Source of the DNA: Burkholderiales bacterium
GTDB lineage: Bacteria; Pseudomonadota; Gammaproteobacteria; Burkholderiales; Burkholderiaceae_C
Direction: 5' to 3'
NCBI GenBank assembly: GCA_028868995.1
Contig: JAGWTH010000015.1
Location: 1-64,000, forward strand
DNA: 64,000 nt
Shown here: positions 9,053-18,187 of the stretch, in pieces
Position numbering within the stretch: the first letter of the stretch is position 1
Layout: each line of letters begins with the position of its first letter
Program-made: the position numbers and the translations under genes
The notes under the pieces: model-generated
Seen by the model: the letters and a program-made list of their open reading frames with translations, nothing else
Database searches by the model: none
Told to the model about the DNA's origin: nothing

Positions 9053-10462
9053 TCAGCGGAACCAGAGGAAGGTCATGACCAGGAACAGCGGGACCAGGAT
9101 GCCCACCGACCAGGCCATGTAGCCGAAGAAGCTGGGCATTTTGACACCGCGATCCTCGGCGATGGCCTTGACCATCATGTTGGGAGCGTTGCCGATGTAG
9201 CTGTTGGCGCCCATGAACACCGAGCCGGCGGATATGGCCGCCAGCACCGGGGCCAGCTGCGTCATCAGCACCTTGGCGTCGCCGCCGGCGGTGTTGAAGA
9301 ACACCAGGTAGGTCGGCGCGTTGTCCAGGAAGGAGCTGAGCGCGCCGCTGGCCCAGAAGTACATGGCGGGATCGGGCGTGCCGTCGGCCCGGGTCACGGC
9401 CGCGATGATGGGTCCGAAGGGACCGTTGGGGCCGGCGCGCAGCATCGCGATCACCGGCACGATGGTCACGAAGATCCCGGCGAAGAGCTTGGCCACCTCC
9501 TGCATCGGGCCCCAGGAGAACTGGTTGGCCTCGTGCACCGGCGCCGGCGTGATCTTCAGCGACAGGAAGGTGACGGCGACCAGGCCCACGTCGCGCACCA
9601 AGTCCGGCAGGCCCAGCTCGGCGCCTGCCAGGTGGAACACCACCGGGGACTTCCAGAAGCCGCTGAGCAGCACCAGTCCCACGATGGCCGCCAGCAGCCA
9701 GAAGTTGCGCGCGCCGTCGAAGCCGATGCCGCGCGTGTCGGGCGTGGGGTCCACCGGGCGGATCTCCTCGCGCCGGTGGTAGTAGTGGAAGTCCAGCGCG
9801 TAGAAGATCGCCAGCAGCGAGCCGACCAGGAACAGGGTCTCGGGGAAGACGTGGGCCACCGTCCAGAAGAAGTCCACGCCCTGCAGGAAGCCCAGGAACA
9901 GCGGCGGGTCGCCCAGCGGCGTGAGCGAGCCGCCGGCGTTCGACACGATGAAGATGAAGAAGATGACCGTATGGACGGTGTGCCTGCGGTTGTCGTTGGC
10001 GCGGATCAGGGGCCGGATCAGCAGCATCGAGGCGCCCGTGGTCCCCATGAAGCTCGCCAGCACGGCGCCGATGGCCAGGATGGCGGTGTTCAGCCCCGGG
10101 CTGCCATGCAGGTTGCCGCGGATGTAGATGCCGCCGGCCACCGTGAACAGCGCCGTGATCAGGATGACGAAGGGGAGGTACTCCTCCACCAGCACGTGCA
10201 CCAGCGCCGAGCCGGCCGCCTCGGCCCCGAACAGGACGGCGAAGGGCACCACGAAGGCGAGCCCCCAGCCGGCGGCCACCTTGCCGAAGTGGTGGTGCCA
10301 GAACCAGGGGGTCAGCAGCGGGCACAGCGCGATCGACAGCAGGATGCCGGCGAAGGGCACGCCCCACAGGGGCGAGAGTCGGGTGGCGTCGACCTGCGCG
10401 GCGGCCGCCCAGGCCGGGCAGAGCAGCAGGCTGGCCAGCAGCAGCGGCCTCAGCTTGGACAT
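9053..10462 (-). CDS. Sodium:proton antiporter family membrane protein
   Basis: 469 residues with an apparent cleavable signal peptide (MSKLRPLLLASLLLCPAWAAAAQ) and about a dozen membrane segments. The family (CitMHS/NhaD-like ion transporter superfamily) is suggested by two repeat-like motifs, FIVSNAGGSLTPLGDPPLF and ALSSFLDNAPTYLVFFN. The NAP/DNAP and GDPP elements match known NhaD-type antiporters. A good ribosome site (GAGGAG) precedes the ATG at 10462. Likely exchanges Na+ for H+; a dicarboxylate or other anion substrate is the alternative. Confidence 0.82.
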   Translation of the reverse strand: MSKLRPLLLASLLLCPAWAAAAQVDATRLSPLWGVPFAGILLSIALCPLLTPWFWHHHFGKVAAGWGLAFVVPFAVLFGAEAAGSALVHVLVEEYLPFVILITALFTVAGGIYIRGNLHGSPGLNTAILAIGAVLASFMGTTGASMLLIRPLIRANDNRRHTVHTVIFFIFIVSNAGGSLTPLGDPPLFLGFLQGVDFFWTVAHVFPETLFLVGSLLAIFYALDFHYYHRREEIRPVDPTPDTRGIGFDGARNFWLLAAIVGLVLLSGFWKSPVVFHLAGAELGLPDLVRDVGLVAVTFLSLKITPAPVHEANQFSWGPMQEVAKLFAGIFVTIVPVIAMLRAGPNGPFGPIIAAVTRADGTPDPAMYFWASGALSSFLDNAPTYLVFFNTAGGDAKVLMTQLAPVLAAISAGSVFMGANSYIGNAPNMMVKAIAEDRGVKMPSFFGYMAWSVGILVPLFLVMTFLWFR

Positions 10463-10557
10463 CGGATCTCCTCGTCGGCCGGCGGACCCGGCCCGATCAT
10501 TCTTCTTGCAGCGCCGCCGAGCATACCCAATGCGGCGGGCGCGGCCGGCGCCGGGCG

Positions 10558-11286
10558 CTACTCCAGCCAGCGGGTGAAGGAAGCCACCGGCTCGCGCGGC
10601 GTGTGGAAGCCGTTCACCGGATGCCGCAGGTCCGGGTAGCCGAGCGACATGCCGCACACCAGCATCTCGTCGCCGCCGGCGCCGAGATGCGGCAGGATGA
10701 TCTTCGCGTAGCCGTTCCACGCCGCCTGCGGGCAGGTGTGCAGGCCGCGGGCGCGCGCCGCCACCATGATGTTCTGCAGGAACATGCCGTAGTCCATCAG
10801 CGAGCCGCGCCCCAGGACGCGGTCCATGGTGAACATCAGGCCCACGGGCGCGTCGAAGAAGCGGAAGTTGCGCTGGTGCTGCGCATGCATCTTGTCCTTC
10901 TCGCCCTTGGCGATGCCCAGCAGGCCGTACAGGCCCCAGCCGTTCTCGCGCCGGCGGTCGATATAGGGCGGCACCCATTTCGTGGGGTAGTAGTCGAACT
11001 CCTCGCGGTATTCCTCGGCCAGCGCCGGGTTCGCGTAGAGCGCGTCGTGCACCGCGCACACCTTGTCCACCAGCGTGTCGCGGCTCGCGCCCTGCAGGAC
11101 GTAGACCTTCCAGGGCTGGGTGTTGGTGCCGGACGGCGCCCGGCTGGCGACGGCGAGGATGTGCTCGATGTCCTCGCGCGGCACCGGCTGGTCGCGCAGG
11201 AAGGCGCGGCAGGAGAAGCGGCTCTCGATGGCGGCGTCGACGCTCGCGGGATCGGCCACGACGGTGGCCACCTGGGACGGTTTCAC
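10558..11286 (-). CDS. Nitroreductase family protein
   Basis: 242-residue FMN-dependent NAD(P)H nitroreductase fold. The N-terminus has the flavin-binding pattern SRFSCRAFLRDQPVP and SRAPSGTNTQPWKVYVL. The C-terminus has the conserved GMSLGYPD. It probably reduces nitroaromatics or quinones, although many members have other physiological roles. The GTG start at 11286 overlaps the upstream thioesterase stop (GTGA), so the pair is translationally coupled in an operon with the HDAC-like gene. Confidence 0.87.
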   Translation of the reverse strand: MKPSQVATVVADPASVDAAIESRFSCRAFLRDQPVPREDIEHILAVASRAPSGTNTQPWKVYVLQGASRDTLVDKVCAVHDALYANPALAEEYREEFDYYPTKWVPPYIDRRRENGWGLYGLLGIAKGEKDKMHAQHQRNFRFFDAPVGLMFTMDRVLGRGSLMDYGMFLQNIMVAARARGLHTCPQAAWNGYAKIILPHLGAGGDEMLVCGMSLGYPDLRHPVNGFHTPREPVASFTRWLE

Positions 11287-11729
11287 TGCAGGGACTCCAG
11301 GACGCGCCTCAGGCGCTCGGGCAGGGAGGTCGGACGGCGCGTGGCGCGGTCCACGTAGACGTGCACGAAGTGGCCCTTGGCCACGGTGAGCGGTTCGCCC
11401 GCCAGGAACAGGCCGACCTCGTAGCGGACGCTGGACGTGCCGATCCGAGCCACGCGCAGGCCCGCCTCCACCGTCTGCGGGAACTCCACCGGGGCGAAGT
11501 AGTTGCACTGGGTCTCGATCACCAGGCCGATGGTCCCGCCCGCGTGGATGTCGAGGGCGCCCTGCTCGATCAGGTGCGCGTTCACCGCGGTGTCGAACCA
11601 GCTGTAGTACACGACGTTGTTGACGTGCCCGTAGGCGTCGTTGTCCATCCAGCGCGTGGTGATCGTGCGGAAGGCCTTGTAGCCGGCGCGCCCCTCCGGC
11701 TGCGGCTTGGGAACGGGGGATTCGCTCAT
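11283..11729 (-). CDS. Acyl-CoA thioesterase (4-hydroxybenzoyl-CoA thioesterase-like hotdog)
   Basis: 148-residue hotdog-fold thioesterase. The active-site loop is MDNDAYGHVNNVVYYSWFD, the 4HBT/YbgC signature with the catalytic Asp in DAYGHVNN. It hydrolyses an acyl- or aroyl-CoA to the free acid; the specific acyl group is unknown. It overlaps the upstream deacetylase gene by the four bases ATGA and the downstream nitroreductase by four bases, so all three are one operon. Confidence 0.87.
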   Translation of the reverse strand: MSESPVPKPQPEGRAGYKAFRTITTRWMDNDAYGHVNNVVYYSWFDTAVNAHLIEQGALDIHAGGTIGLVIETQCNYFAPVEFPQTVEAGLRVARIGTSSVRYEVGLFLAGEPLTVAKGHFVHVYVDRATRRPTSLPERLRRVLESLQ

Positions 11730-12655
11730 CGCGGGCGATTGTGCCAGCGGCGCGAATAGGCCAGCGCCACGCCGAAGGTATTGACCTGCACCTGCACGGT
11801 GTCCTCCAGCCGGCGGCCGTAGCCGCCGGCCATGGCGAAGGCCAGCGGCACGCCGCGCTGCCAGGCCCAGTCGAACACGCGCCGGTCGCGCGCTTCCAGC
11901 CCGTCCCAGGTGAGCTTCAGGCGGCCCAGGCGGTCGCCCTCGTGCGGGTCGGCGCCCGCCAGGTAGATCACCAGGCCGGGATCGAAGCGGTGCGCGAGTT
12001 CGTCCAGGGCCCGCTCCAGGGCCTGCAGGTAGGCGTCGTCGCCGGTGCCGTCGGGCAGGTCCACGTCCAGGTCGCCCGCCTCCTTGCGGAAGGGGAAGTT
12101 CTTCTGGCCGTGCAGCGACAGGGTGAACACGGTCGGATCGTCGCGGAAGATGCGCGCCGTGCCGTTGCCCTGGTGCACGTCCAGGTCGACGATCGCCACC
12201 CGCAGCGGCCGGTGGGTGCGGCGCCCCTGCTCCGCCTGCATCAGGCGTGCCGCGACGGCGGCGTCGTTGAAGACGCAGAAGCCGCCGCCGCGGTCCGGGT
12301 AGGCATGGTGGGTGCCGCCCGCGACATTGGCCGCGACGCCCTCCTCGAACGCGGCCCGGCAGGCGGCGATGGTGGCGCCGACAGAGCGGCGGGCCCTTTG
12401 GGCCATGGCCTCGCTCCAGGGGAAGCCGATCTCGCGCAGGATCTTCGGGTCCACCGAGCCGTCTCCGATCGCCTGGATGTAGGCCGGGGTGTGGACCAGG
12501 GCCAGTTCGCCGTCCGAGGCGGGCGGGGCGGGCATCAGGCGGATGCCCGGCAGCTCGGCGGCCAGCCGGTCACGCAGCAGGCGGTACTTGCCCATGGGAA
12601 AACGGTGGCCCGGCGGCAGGGGCAGGACGAACTGGTCGGCATGGAACACCTGCAT
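11726..12655 (-). CDS. Histone deacetylase family protein
   Basis: 309-residue class II HDAC/acetoin-utilisation/acetylpolyamine amidohydrolase fold, removing acetyl groups from lysine side chains or polyamines with a zinc ion. The catalytic elements are all present: tandem histidines in GGTHHAYPDRGGGFC, the metal site DLDVHQGNGT, the second metal aspartate in GADPHEGDRLG, and the C-terminal GGYG. First gene of a three-gene overlapping operon with a thioesterase and a nitroreductase. The physiological substrate in bacteria is not established. Confidence 0.88.
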   Translation of the reverse strand: MQVFHADQFVLPLPPGHRFPMGKYRLLRDRLAAELPGIRLMPAPPASDGELALVHTPAYIQAIGDGSVDPKILREIGFPWSEAMAQRARRSVGATIAACRAAFEEGVAANVAGGTHHAYPDRGGGFCVFNDAAVAARLMQAEQGRRTHRPLRVAIVDLDVHQGNGTARIFRDDPTVFTLSLHGQKNFPFRKEAGDLDVDLPDGTGDDAYLQALERALDELAHRFDPGLVIYLAGADPHEGDRLGRLKLTWDGLEARDRRVFDWAWQRGVPLAFAMAGGYGRRLEDTVQVQVNTFGVALAYSRRWHNRPR

Positions 12656-12702
12656 CCGGCCATTGTCCGGGGGCCCCGAAACCTAGGGAAATGACTCTAG
12701 TT

Positions 12703-12717
12703 TGCTGCGCCGCAACA
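12703..12717. promoter_or_regulatory. PhaR-like operator 1 upstream of the phasin promoter
   Basis: TGCTGCGCCGCAACA, a near-palindromic 15-mer just upstream of the -35 hexamer. A second copy matching 13 of 15 positions lies after the -10. PhaR of PHA-producing beta-proteobacteria is known to repress phasin genes from two sites placed like this; assignment to PhaR is by analogy. Confidence 0.6.
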
Positions 12718-12725
12718 AAAAAGGC

Positions 12726-12753
12726 TTGCTTTCGGGGCGGCCACCCCTATACT
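12726..12753 (+). promoter_or_regulatory. Sigma-70 promoter of the phasin gene
   Basis: TTGCTT (12726-12731) and TATACT (12748-12753) with a 16-base spacer. The transcription start would be near 12760, at the second PhaR-like site, with a leader of about 65 bases. Confidence 0.7.
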
Positions 12754-12761
12754 TCGACCCA

Positions 12762-12776
12762 TGCTGCACTGCAACA
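12762..12776. promoter_or_regulatory. PhaR-like operator 2 at the phasin transcription start
   Basis: TGCTGCACTGCAACA, a strongly palindromic 15-mer centred 59 bases from operator 1, covering the predicted transcription start. Confidence 0.6.
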
Positions 12777-12824
12777 TCAGAGCAGCCAAGGAACCCCCAA
12801 CCTGTCACACACCGGAGAATCCCC

Positions 12825-13373
12825 ATGCTGACCGCTGAACAACTGCTGGCCGCCCAGAAGGCGAACGTCGAGACCCTCTTCGGCCTGACCTCCAAGGCCT
12901 TCGAAGGCGTCGAGAAGCTCGTCGAGCTGAACGTCACCGCCACCAAGGCCGCCCTGGCCGAGGCCGCCGAGACCACCACGTCCATGCTGAGCGTCAAGGA
13001 CGCCCAGGAACTGCTGGCCCTGCAAGCCGCCCTCTTCCAGCCCCTGGCCGAGAAGACCGCCGCCTACAGCCGCCACCTGTACGACATCGGCTCCACCACC
13101 GGCGCCGAGTTCACCAAGACCTTCGAAGGCCAGTTCGCCGACGCCCAGAAGAAGTTCCTGGCCGTGGTCGACAACGCCGCCAAGAACGCCCCCGCCGGCT
13201 CCGAAACCGCCGTGGCCGTGTTCAAGAGCGCCGTGGCCGCCGGCAACAATGCCCTGGAGTCGGTGCAGAAGGCCGTGAAGCAGGCCACCGACGTGGCCGA
13301 AGCCAACTTCAACGCCGTGGCCAGCACCGCCGTGAACGCCACCAAGACCACGGCCAAGGCCAAACGCGCCTGA
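12825..13373 (+). CDS. phaP: Phasin (PHA granule-associated protein)
   Basis: 182-residue phasin of the PhaP/phasin_2 type, which coats polyhydroxyalkanoate granules and sets their number and size. The start [20 protein letters not shown] is typical of beta-proteobacterial phasins. The rest is almost wholly amphipathic helix with a low-complexity Ala/Lys tail ([10 protein letters not shown]). Ribosome site GGAGA precedes the ATG at 12825. It has its own sigma-70 promoter with two PhaR-like operators and a long structured 3' region, so it is probably a strongly expressed single-gene unit induced when PHA is made. No PHA synthase is in the window. Confidence 0.93.
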   Translation: MLTAEQLLAAQKANVETLFGLTSKAFEGVEKLVELNVTATKAALAEAAETTTSMLSVKDAQELLALQAALFQPLAEKTAAYSRHLYDIGSTTGAEFTKTFEGQFADAQKKFLAVVDNAAKNAPAGSETAVAVFKSAVAAGNNALESVQKAVKQATDVAEANFNAVASTAVNATKTTAKAKRA

Positions 13374-13561
13374 GGCTTGAATTTCGGGTTCCTGACTTGA
13401 TTTGAGTTAAGCGGGAACTTCGCAGCTAAGCTGAGAATCATTGGAAGGTCTCTCCCGTCATCGGACGGGAGCCTCCGCAGGTTGTCTCCTCGGGTCCTTT
13501 CGACACCTTCACAGGTTCAGGGATCCCTTCAGCCGCCAGTCGCAAGACTGGCGGCTTTTTT
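13374..13561 (+). ncRNA. Candidate structured 3' UTR or small RNA downstream of the phasin
   Basis: The 188 bases after the phasin stop hold an AT-richer start, a perfect hairpin (CTCCCGTC/GACGGGAG, 13452-13471, loop ATCG), a pyrimidine-rich single-stranded stretch with anti-Shine-Dalgarno-like runs (GTCTCCTC, CACCTTCAC), and a strong terminator at the end. This is the shape of an Hfq-type small RNA released from or transcribed after an mRNA 3' end. A separate promoter is not clear, so it may simply be a long 3' UTR. Confidence 0.35.
13531..13561 (+). terminator. Rho-independent terminator of the phasin unit
   Basis: Eleven-base perfect stem AGCCGCCAGTC/GACTGGCGGCT with a GCAA tetraloop and six T residues. 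It also faces the convergent patatin gene. Confidence 0.9.
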
Positions 13562-13571
13562 CTTGCCGCCT

Positions 13572-14519
13572 TCAGGAGGGCGCATGCGAGCGGGCCGCCA
13601 GGGCCGCCCGCAGCTGCGGCAAGGCCGCCAGCATGGCCGCGCGCCCGGCCTCGATCGCCCGGCGCCGGCCCGCGAAGTCGCCGCTGCCCATGCCCGCCAG
13701 GGCCGGCCGGACCACGACGTCGGCATCGCGCAGCTCCCAGCCGTTGAGGCTCTTGCCCATGATGGCGAAGGTCTGCATCAGCACCTGCAGCGTGTCGCCG
13801 GACGGGTTGCCCTCCGGCGCGCTGGAGATGTCCACCGCGATCACCAGCTCGGCGCCCATCTGCCGCGCGTAGTGCACGGGCACCGGCGAGACCAGGCCGC
13901 CGTCCACGAACTCGCGGCTGCCGATCTTCACCGGCAGGAACACCGCCGGGACCGAGCTCGATGCGCGCACCGCCGTGCCCGTGTCGCCCCGCTGGAACAG
14001 CACGCCCTGGCCGGTGCGCAGGTCGGTGGCGACGATGCCCAGCGGCAGCGGCATGTCCTCGATCAGGCGGTGGTCCACCTGCGCGTCGACGTAGCGCGCG
14101 AGTGCCTCGCCGCGCAGCACGCCCCGGCTGAAGATCGGCAGCGTCCAGTCGGCGAAGGCCGCCTCGTCCATGCCCAGGGCCAGCTGCTGCAGTTGCGCCC
14201 CGTTGCGGCCGCTGGCATAGAGCGCCGCCACCAGGCTGCCCGCCGAGGTGCCCACCACGAGGTCGGGCTTGATGCCGGCCTCCTCCAGGACCTCGATCAC
14301 GCCGACATGGGCGAAGCCCCGCGCGGCACCGCCGCCCAGCGCCAGGCCGATGCGCGGTGGCACCTTGGCCACAGCGGCGGGAGGAGCCGGGGGCGGCTCG
14401 GGCGCCCTGGGCGGCGCCCCGGCGCAGCCCGCCAGCAGCAGGGCGGCCAGGCCGCAAAGGCCGGCCTGGCGCAGGCGCGCACCGATGTTCCGAAAAATGC
14501 TTCGCGTGTGAATCGTCAT
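13572..14519 (-). CDS. Patatin-like phospholipase lipoprotein
   Basis: 315-residue patatin-fold acyl hydrolase (RssA/NTE-like) with a Ser-Asp dyad. The N-terminus is a lipoprotein signal peptide with lipobox LLAGC, followed by a Pro/Ala linker, so the protein is anchored in the envelope. Motifs: oxyanion-hole [16 protein letters not shown], nucleophile elbow GTSAGSL, and catalytic Asp in [10 protein letters not shown]. The ATG at 14519 is preferred because it gives a normal-length signal peptide; an in-frame ATG at 14570 would lengthen the n-region by 17 residues and has a slightly better ribosome site. Substrate probably phospholipid or another lipid ester. Confidence 0.85.
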   Translation of the reverse strand: MTIHTRSIFRNIGARLRQAGLCGLAALLLAGCAGAPPRAPEPPPAPPAAVAKVPPRIGLALGGGAARGFAHVGVIEVLEEAGIKPDLVVGTSAGSLVAALYASGRNGAQLQQLALGMDEAAFADWTLPIFSRGVLRGEALARYVDAQVDHRLIEDMPLPLGIVATDLRTGQGVLFQRGDTGTAVRASSSVPAVFLPVKIGSREFVDGGLVSPVPVHYARQMGAELVIAVDISSAPEGNPSGDTLQVLMQTFAIMGKSLNGWELRDADVVVRPALAGMGSGDFAGRRRAIEAGRAAMLAALPQLRAALAARSHAPS

Positions 14520-14594
14520 GCTCCGCCCTGCAGCGGGCGCTCCCGAAAGGACCGTCTCCATGGTGCCCATGGACTACCTGCATTGTCCCGCGGG

Positions 14595-14638
14595 TCGAAA
14601 TCGCCCGCCCGAGGCCCGATAATTGACGTTTACGTCAA
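14595..14638 (+). promoter_or_regulatory. Promoter of the HSD10-like SDR with LiuR-like palindrome
   Basis: TCGAAA (14595-14600) and GATAAT (14618-14623) are spaced by 17 bases. Immediately after, TTGACGTTTACGTCAA (14623-14638) is a 16-base palindrome with seven-base perfect arms that covers the expected transcription start. It resembles the operator of LiuR, the MerR-family regulator of branched-chain amino acid degradation in proteobacteria. The regulator itself is not in the window. Confidence 0.55.
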
Positions 14639-14657
14639 CGTAATACCAGGAGCAGAG

Positions 14658-15416
<759 letters not shown>

Positions 15417-15482
15417 CCCTCGCCCGGGGCGGCGCGCCCCTATAGTCCCGGGACGCAAACCACCCGCGACAGGAGAACCACG

Positions 15483-17288
15483 ATGCGCCGGCCCCTTCTC
15501 GCCTGGCTCGCCTCGCTCGCCGCGGCGGGCCTGCTGGCCGCCTGTGCCGGCGCCCCCGGGCACTTCGATGACCAGGTCCCGCCGCAACCCGAGGCGGCCT
15601 CGGGCCTGACGGCCAAGCCCGGCTGGGCGACCCGCAGGTTCGCGGTGGCCGCGGCCAACCCGCTCGCCACCGATGCCGGCTACCAGGTGCTGAAGGCCGG
15701 CGGCAGCGCGGTCGATGCGGCGATCGCCGTGCAGATGGTGCTGGCGCTGGTCGAGCCGCAGTCCAGCGGCCTGGGCGGCGGCGCCTTCCTGCTGCACTAC
15801 GACGGCCACCGGGTCCAGGCCTACGACGGCCGCGAGACGGCCCCGGCCGCCGCCGACGGGCGCCTGTTCCTCGGCGCCGACGGCAAGCCCCTTGCCTTCT
15901 ACGATGCCGTGGTCGGCGGCCGCGCGGTGGGCGTGCCGGGCACGCTGCGGGCACTGGAGCTGGCGCATCGCGAGCACGGCCGGCTGCCCTGGGCCAGCCT
16001 GTTCCTGCCGGCGATCCGCCTGGCCGAGCAAGGCTTCCGGGTCAGCCCGCGGCTGCACGCGCTGATCCGGCACGACCCCTACCTGCGCCGGGATCCCGCC
16101 GCCCGCGCCTACTTCTACCAGCCCGATGGCGAGCCGCTCGCGGTGGGCAGCACGTTGCGCAACCCGCAGCTCGCGGCGGTGCTGCGCCGCATCGCCGCCG
16201 AGGGCGCCAGCGCCTTCTACCGGGGCGACATCGCCCAGGCCATCGTCGACAAGGTGCGCGGGCACCCGACCAACCCGGGGAAGATGACCCTGGCCGACCT
16301 CGCCGGCTACCGCGCCAAGGAGCGCGAGCCGATCTGCTTCGACGACCGCGCCCGCGGGCACGACTGGCGCATCTGCGGCTTCCCGCCCCCCAGCTCGGGG
16401 GCGATCGCCATCGGCCAGATCCTGGGCATCCTGAACGACACCGATGCCGCCTCGCTGCCCCTGCAGGACGGCCTGCCCTCGGCCGCCTGGCTGCACCTGT
16501 ACACCGAGGCCGCGCGCCTGGCCTTCGCCGACCGCGGCCAGTACCTGGGCGACCCGGACTTCGTGCAGCCGCCCGCGGGGCGCTGGACGAGCCTGCTCGA
16601 TCCGGCCTACCTCGCCTCGCGCGCGCGACTGATCGGTGCGCGCAGCATGAAGGAGGTGCGGCCCGGCAACCCCGGCCAGCTCGCGAGCCTCTATGCACCC
16701 GCCGCCGACCAGGTGGAGCACGGCACCTCGCACATCAGCATCGTCGATGCCTACGGCGACGCCCTGGCCATGACCACCACCATCGAGGACGCCTTCGGCG
16801 CCCGCCAGATGGTGCGCGGCTTCCTCCTGAACAACGAACTCACCGATTTCAACTTCGCGCCCGCCGACGCCCAGGGCCGCCCCGTCGCCAACCGCGTGGA
16901 GCCCGGCAAGCGCCCGCGCTCCTCGATGGCGCCCACCCTCGTCTTCGACGCGGCCACCGGGCGGCTCGCCATGAGCACCGGCAGCCCCGGCGGCGCGCTG
17001 ATCATCCACTACACGGCCAAGACGCTCTACGGCGTGCTGGACTGGGGACTCACGCCGCAGCAGGCCGTCGACCTGCCCAACTTCGGCTCGACCGGCGGCC
17101 CGACCCTGCTGGAGCGTGGCCGCTTCCCCGCCGCGACCGTGCAGGCGCTGCAGGCGCGCGGCCACGAGGTGCGGGAGATGGACATGACCAGCGGCCTGCA
17201 GGCGATCAGCGTGGACGACGTGCACGGCCAGCGCATGCTGCTGGGCGGCGCCGACCCGCGCCGCGAGGGCATCGTCATGGGCGACTGA
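15483..17288 (+). CDS. ggt: Gamma-glutamyltransferase (lipoprotein form)
   Basis: 601-residue N-terminal nucleophile hydrolase that cleaves gamma-glutamyl bonds of glutathione and related peptides. It starts with a lipoprotein signal peptide with lipobox LLAAC, so it is exported and membrane anchored. The autocatalytic cleavage site is EHGTSHISIVD with the nucleophile Thr415. Downstream are AMTTTIEDAFGAR, LLNNELTDFNF and PGKRPRSSMAPT, the substrate-binding region including the lid Ser-Ser-Met. AGGAGA precedes the ATG, and a TATAGT box at 15441-15446 may be its -10. The 3' end overlaps the convergent YihY-like gene by 14 bases. Confidence 0.93.
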   Translation: MRRPLLAWLASLAAAGLLAACAGAPGHFDDQVPPQPEAASGLTAKPGWATRRFAVAAANPLATDAGYQVLKAGGSAVDAAIAVQMVLALVEPQSSGLGGGAFLLHYDGHRVQAYDGRETAPAAADGRLFLGADGKPLAFYDAVVGGRAVGVPGTLRALELAHREHGRLPWASLFLPAIRLAEQGFRVSPRLHALIRHDPYLRRDPAARAYFYQPDGEPLAVGSTLRNPQLAAVLRRIAAEGASAFYRGDIAQAIVDKVRGHPTNPGKMTLADLAGYRAKEREPICFDDRARGHDWRICGFPPPSSGAIAIGQILGILNDTDAASLPLQDGLPSAAWLHLYTEAARLAFADRGQYLGDPDFVQPPAGRWTSLLDPAYLASRARLIGARSMKEVRPGNPGQLASLYAPAADQVEHGTSHISIVDAYGDALAMTTTIEDAFGARQMVRGFLLNNELTDFNFAPADAQGRPVANRVEPGKRPRSSMAPTLVFDAATGRLAMSTGSPGGALIIHYTAKTLYGVLDWGLTPQQAVDLPNFGSTGGPTLLERGRFPAATVQALQARGHEVREMDMTSGLQAISVDDVHGQRMLLGGADPRREGIVMGD

Positions 17289-18171
17289 GGGCCGCGGCAG
17301 GCCGCTCGATCCGCTCGTACTCGGAGATCACCTGGGCGCCCAGCAGCAGCAGGGTTGCGGCGATCTCCAGGCTGAACAGGATCACGACCGCGGTCGTGAA
17401 CGAGCCGTAGACCACGCTCACCGCCGACAGGGTGCCGAAGTACCAGACCAGCACCCGGCGCGTGAGCTCCCACAGCAGCGCCGCCGTCACGCCACCCAGC
17501 AGCGCGCGGCGCCAGCGCAGGCGCCCGACCGGCATCACCATGTAGATCGAGGTGAGCAGCAGGATCTCGCCGGCCAGTCCCAGAAGGTACAGCAGCACGC
17601 CCGAGACGCCGTGCAGCGACCATTGCACGCCCAGGAGCCCCACGCTGTCCTCGCCCATGGCCTGGAGGCTGCCCGTCACCAGGGTCACCACCAGCAGGCC
17701 GAAGCCCAGCGAGAAGATGTAGCAGTAGGGCAGCAGCGCCGACACCAGGACATGGCGCCGGCGCACCGTGAAGCGGTGCAGGAAGATCACCGCCATCGCC
17801 TTCTCCAGCACCGTGAAGGCGAGCGAGCTGAAGAACAGCATGGTGCCCAGCAGCACCCAGCCGACCACGTCGCGGTGCGCGACGAAGTTCGCCAGCTCCG
17901 CCACGATGGCGCCGGACTGCCCCGGCGTCAGCCACTCCAGGTAGCGGCCGACCGTGGCCAGCAGCTCGTGCTCGTCCACCAGACGCGACAGGACGATCAC
18001 CGTCAGCACCATCAGCGGCACCACGGACAGCAGGGCGTAATAGGCGACCGCGCCCGCCAGCAGCAGGCCCTGGTTGGCCTGGAAGCCCTGCAGCACCTTG
18101 CGCGCGAAGGCATGGGGATGGGCCAGCACCCAGGCCGCGGCCGGACTCAGGACGCGCAGGCGGCGGGACAT
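17275..18171 (-). CDS. YihY/BrkB family inner membrane protein
   Basis: 298 residues with six predicted membrane segments of the YihY (formerly BrkB) family; the first has the family-typical GAVAYYALLSVVPLMVL. The exact role is unknown; earlier assignment as ribonuclease BN was wrong. Conserved elements in the C-terminal half include RRALLGGVTAALLWELTRRVLVWY and VYGSFTTAVVILFSLEIAATLLLLG. It starts 16 bases after the stop of the co-directional acyl-CoA synthetase, so it may be the second gene of that unit. Confidence 0.88.
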   Translation of the reverse strand: MSRRLRVLSPAAAWVLAHPHAFARKVLQGFQANQGLLLAGAVAYYALLSVVPLMVLTVIVLSRLVDEHELLATVGRYLEWLTPGQSGAIVAELANFVAHRDVVGWVLLGTMLFFSSLAFTVLEKAMAVIFLHRFTVRRRHVLVSALLPYCYIFSLGFGLLVVTLVTGSLQAMGEDSVGLLGVQWSLHGVSGVLLYLLGLAGEILLLTSIYMVMPVGRLRWRRALLGGVTAALLWELTRRVLVWYFGTLSAVSVVYGSFTTAVVILFSLEIAATLLLLGAQVISEYERIERPAAALSRP

Positions 18172-18187
18172 CGCGCCGGGGGCCGCG

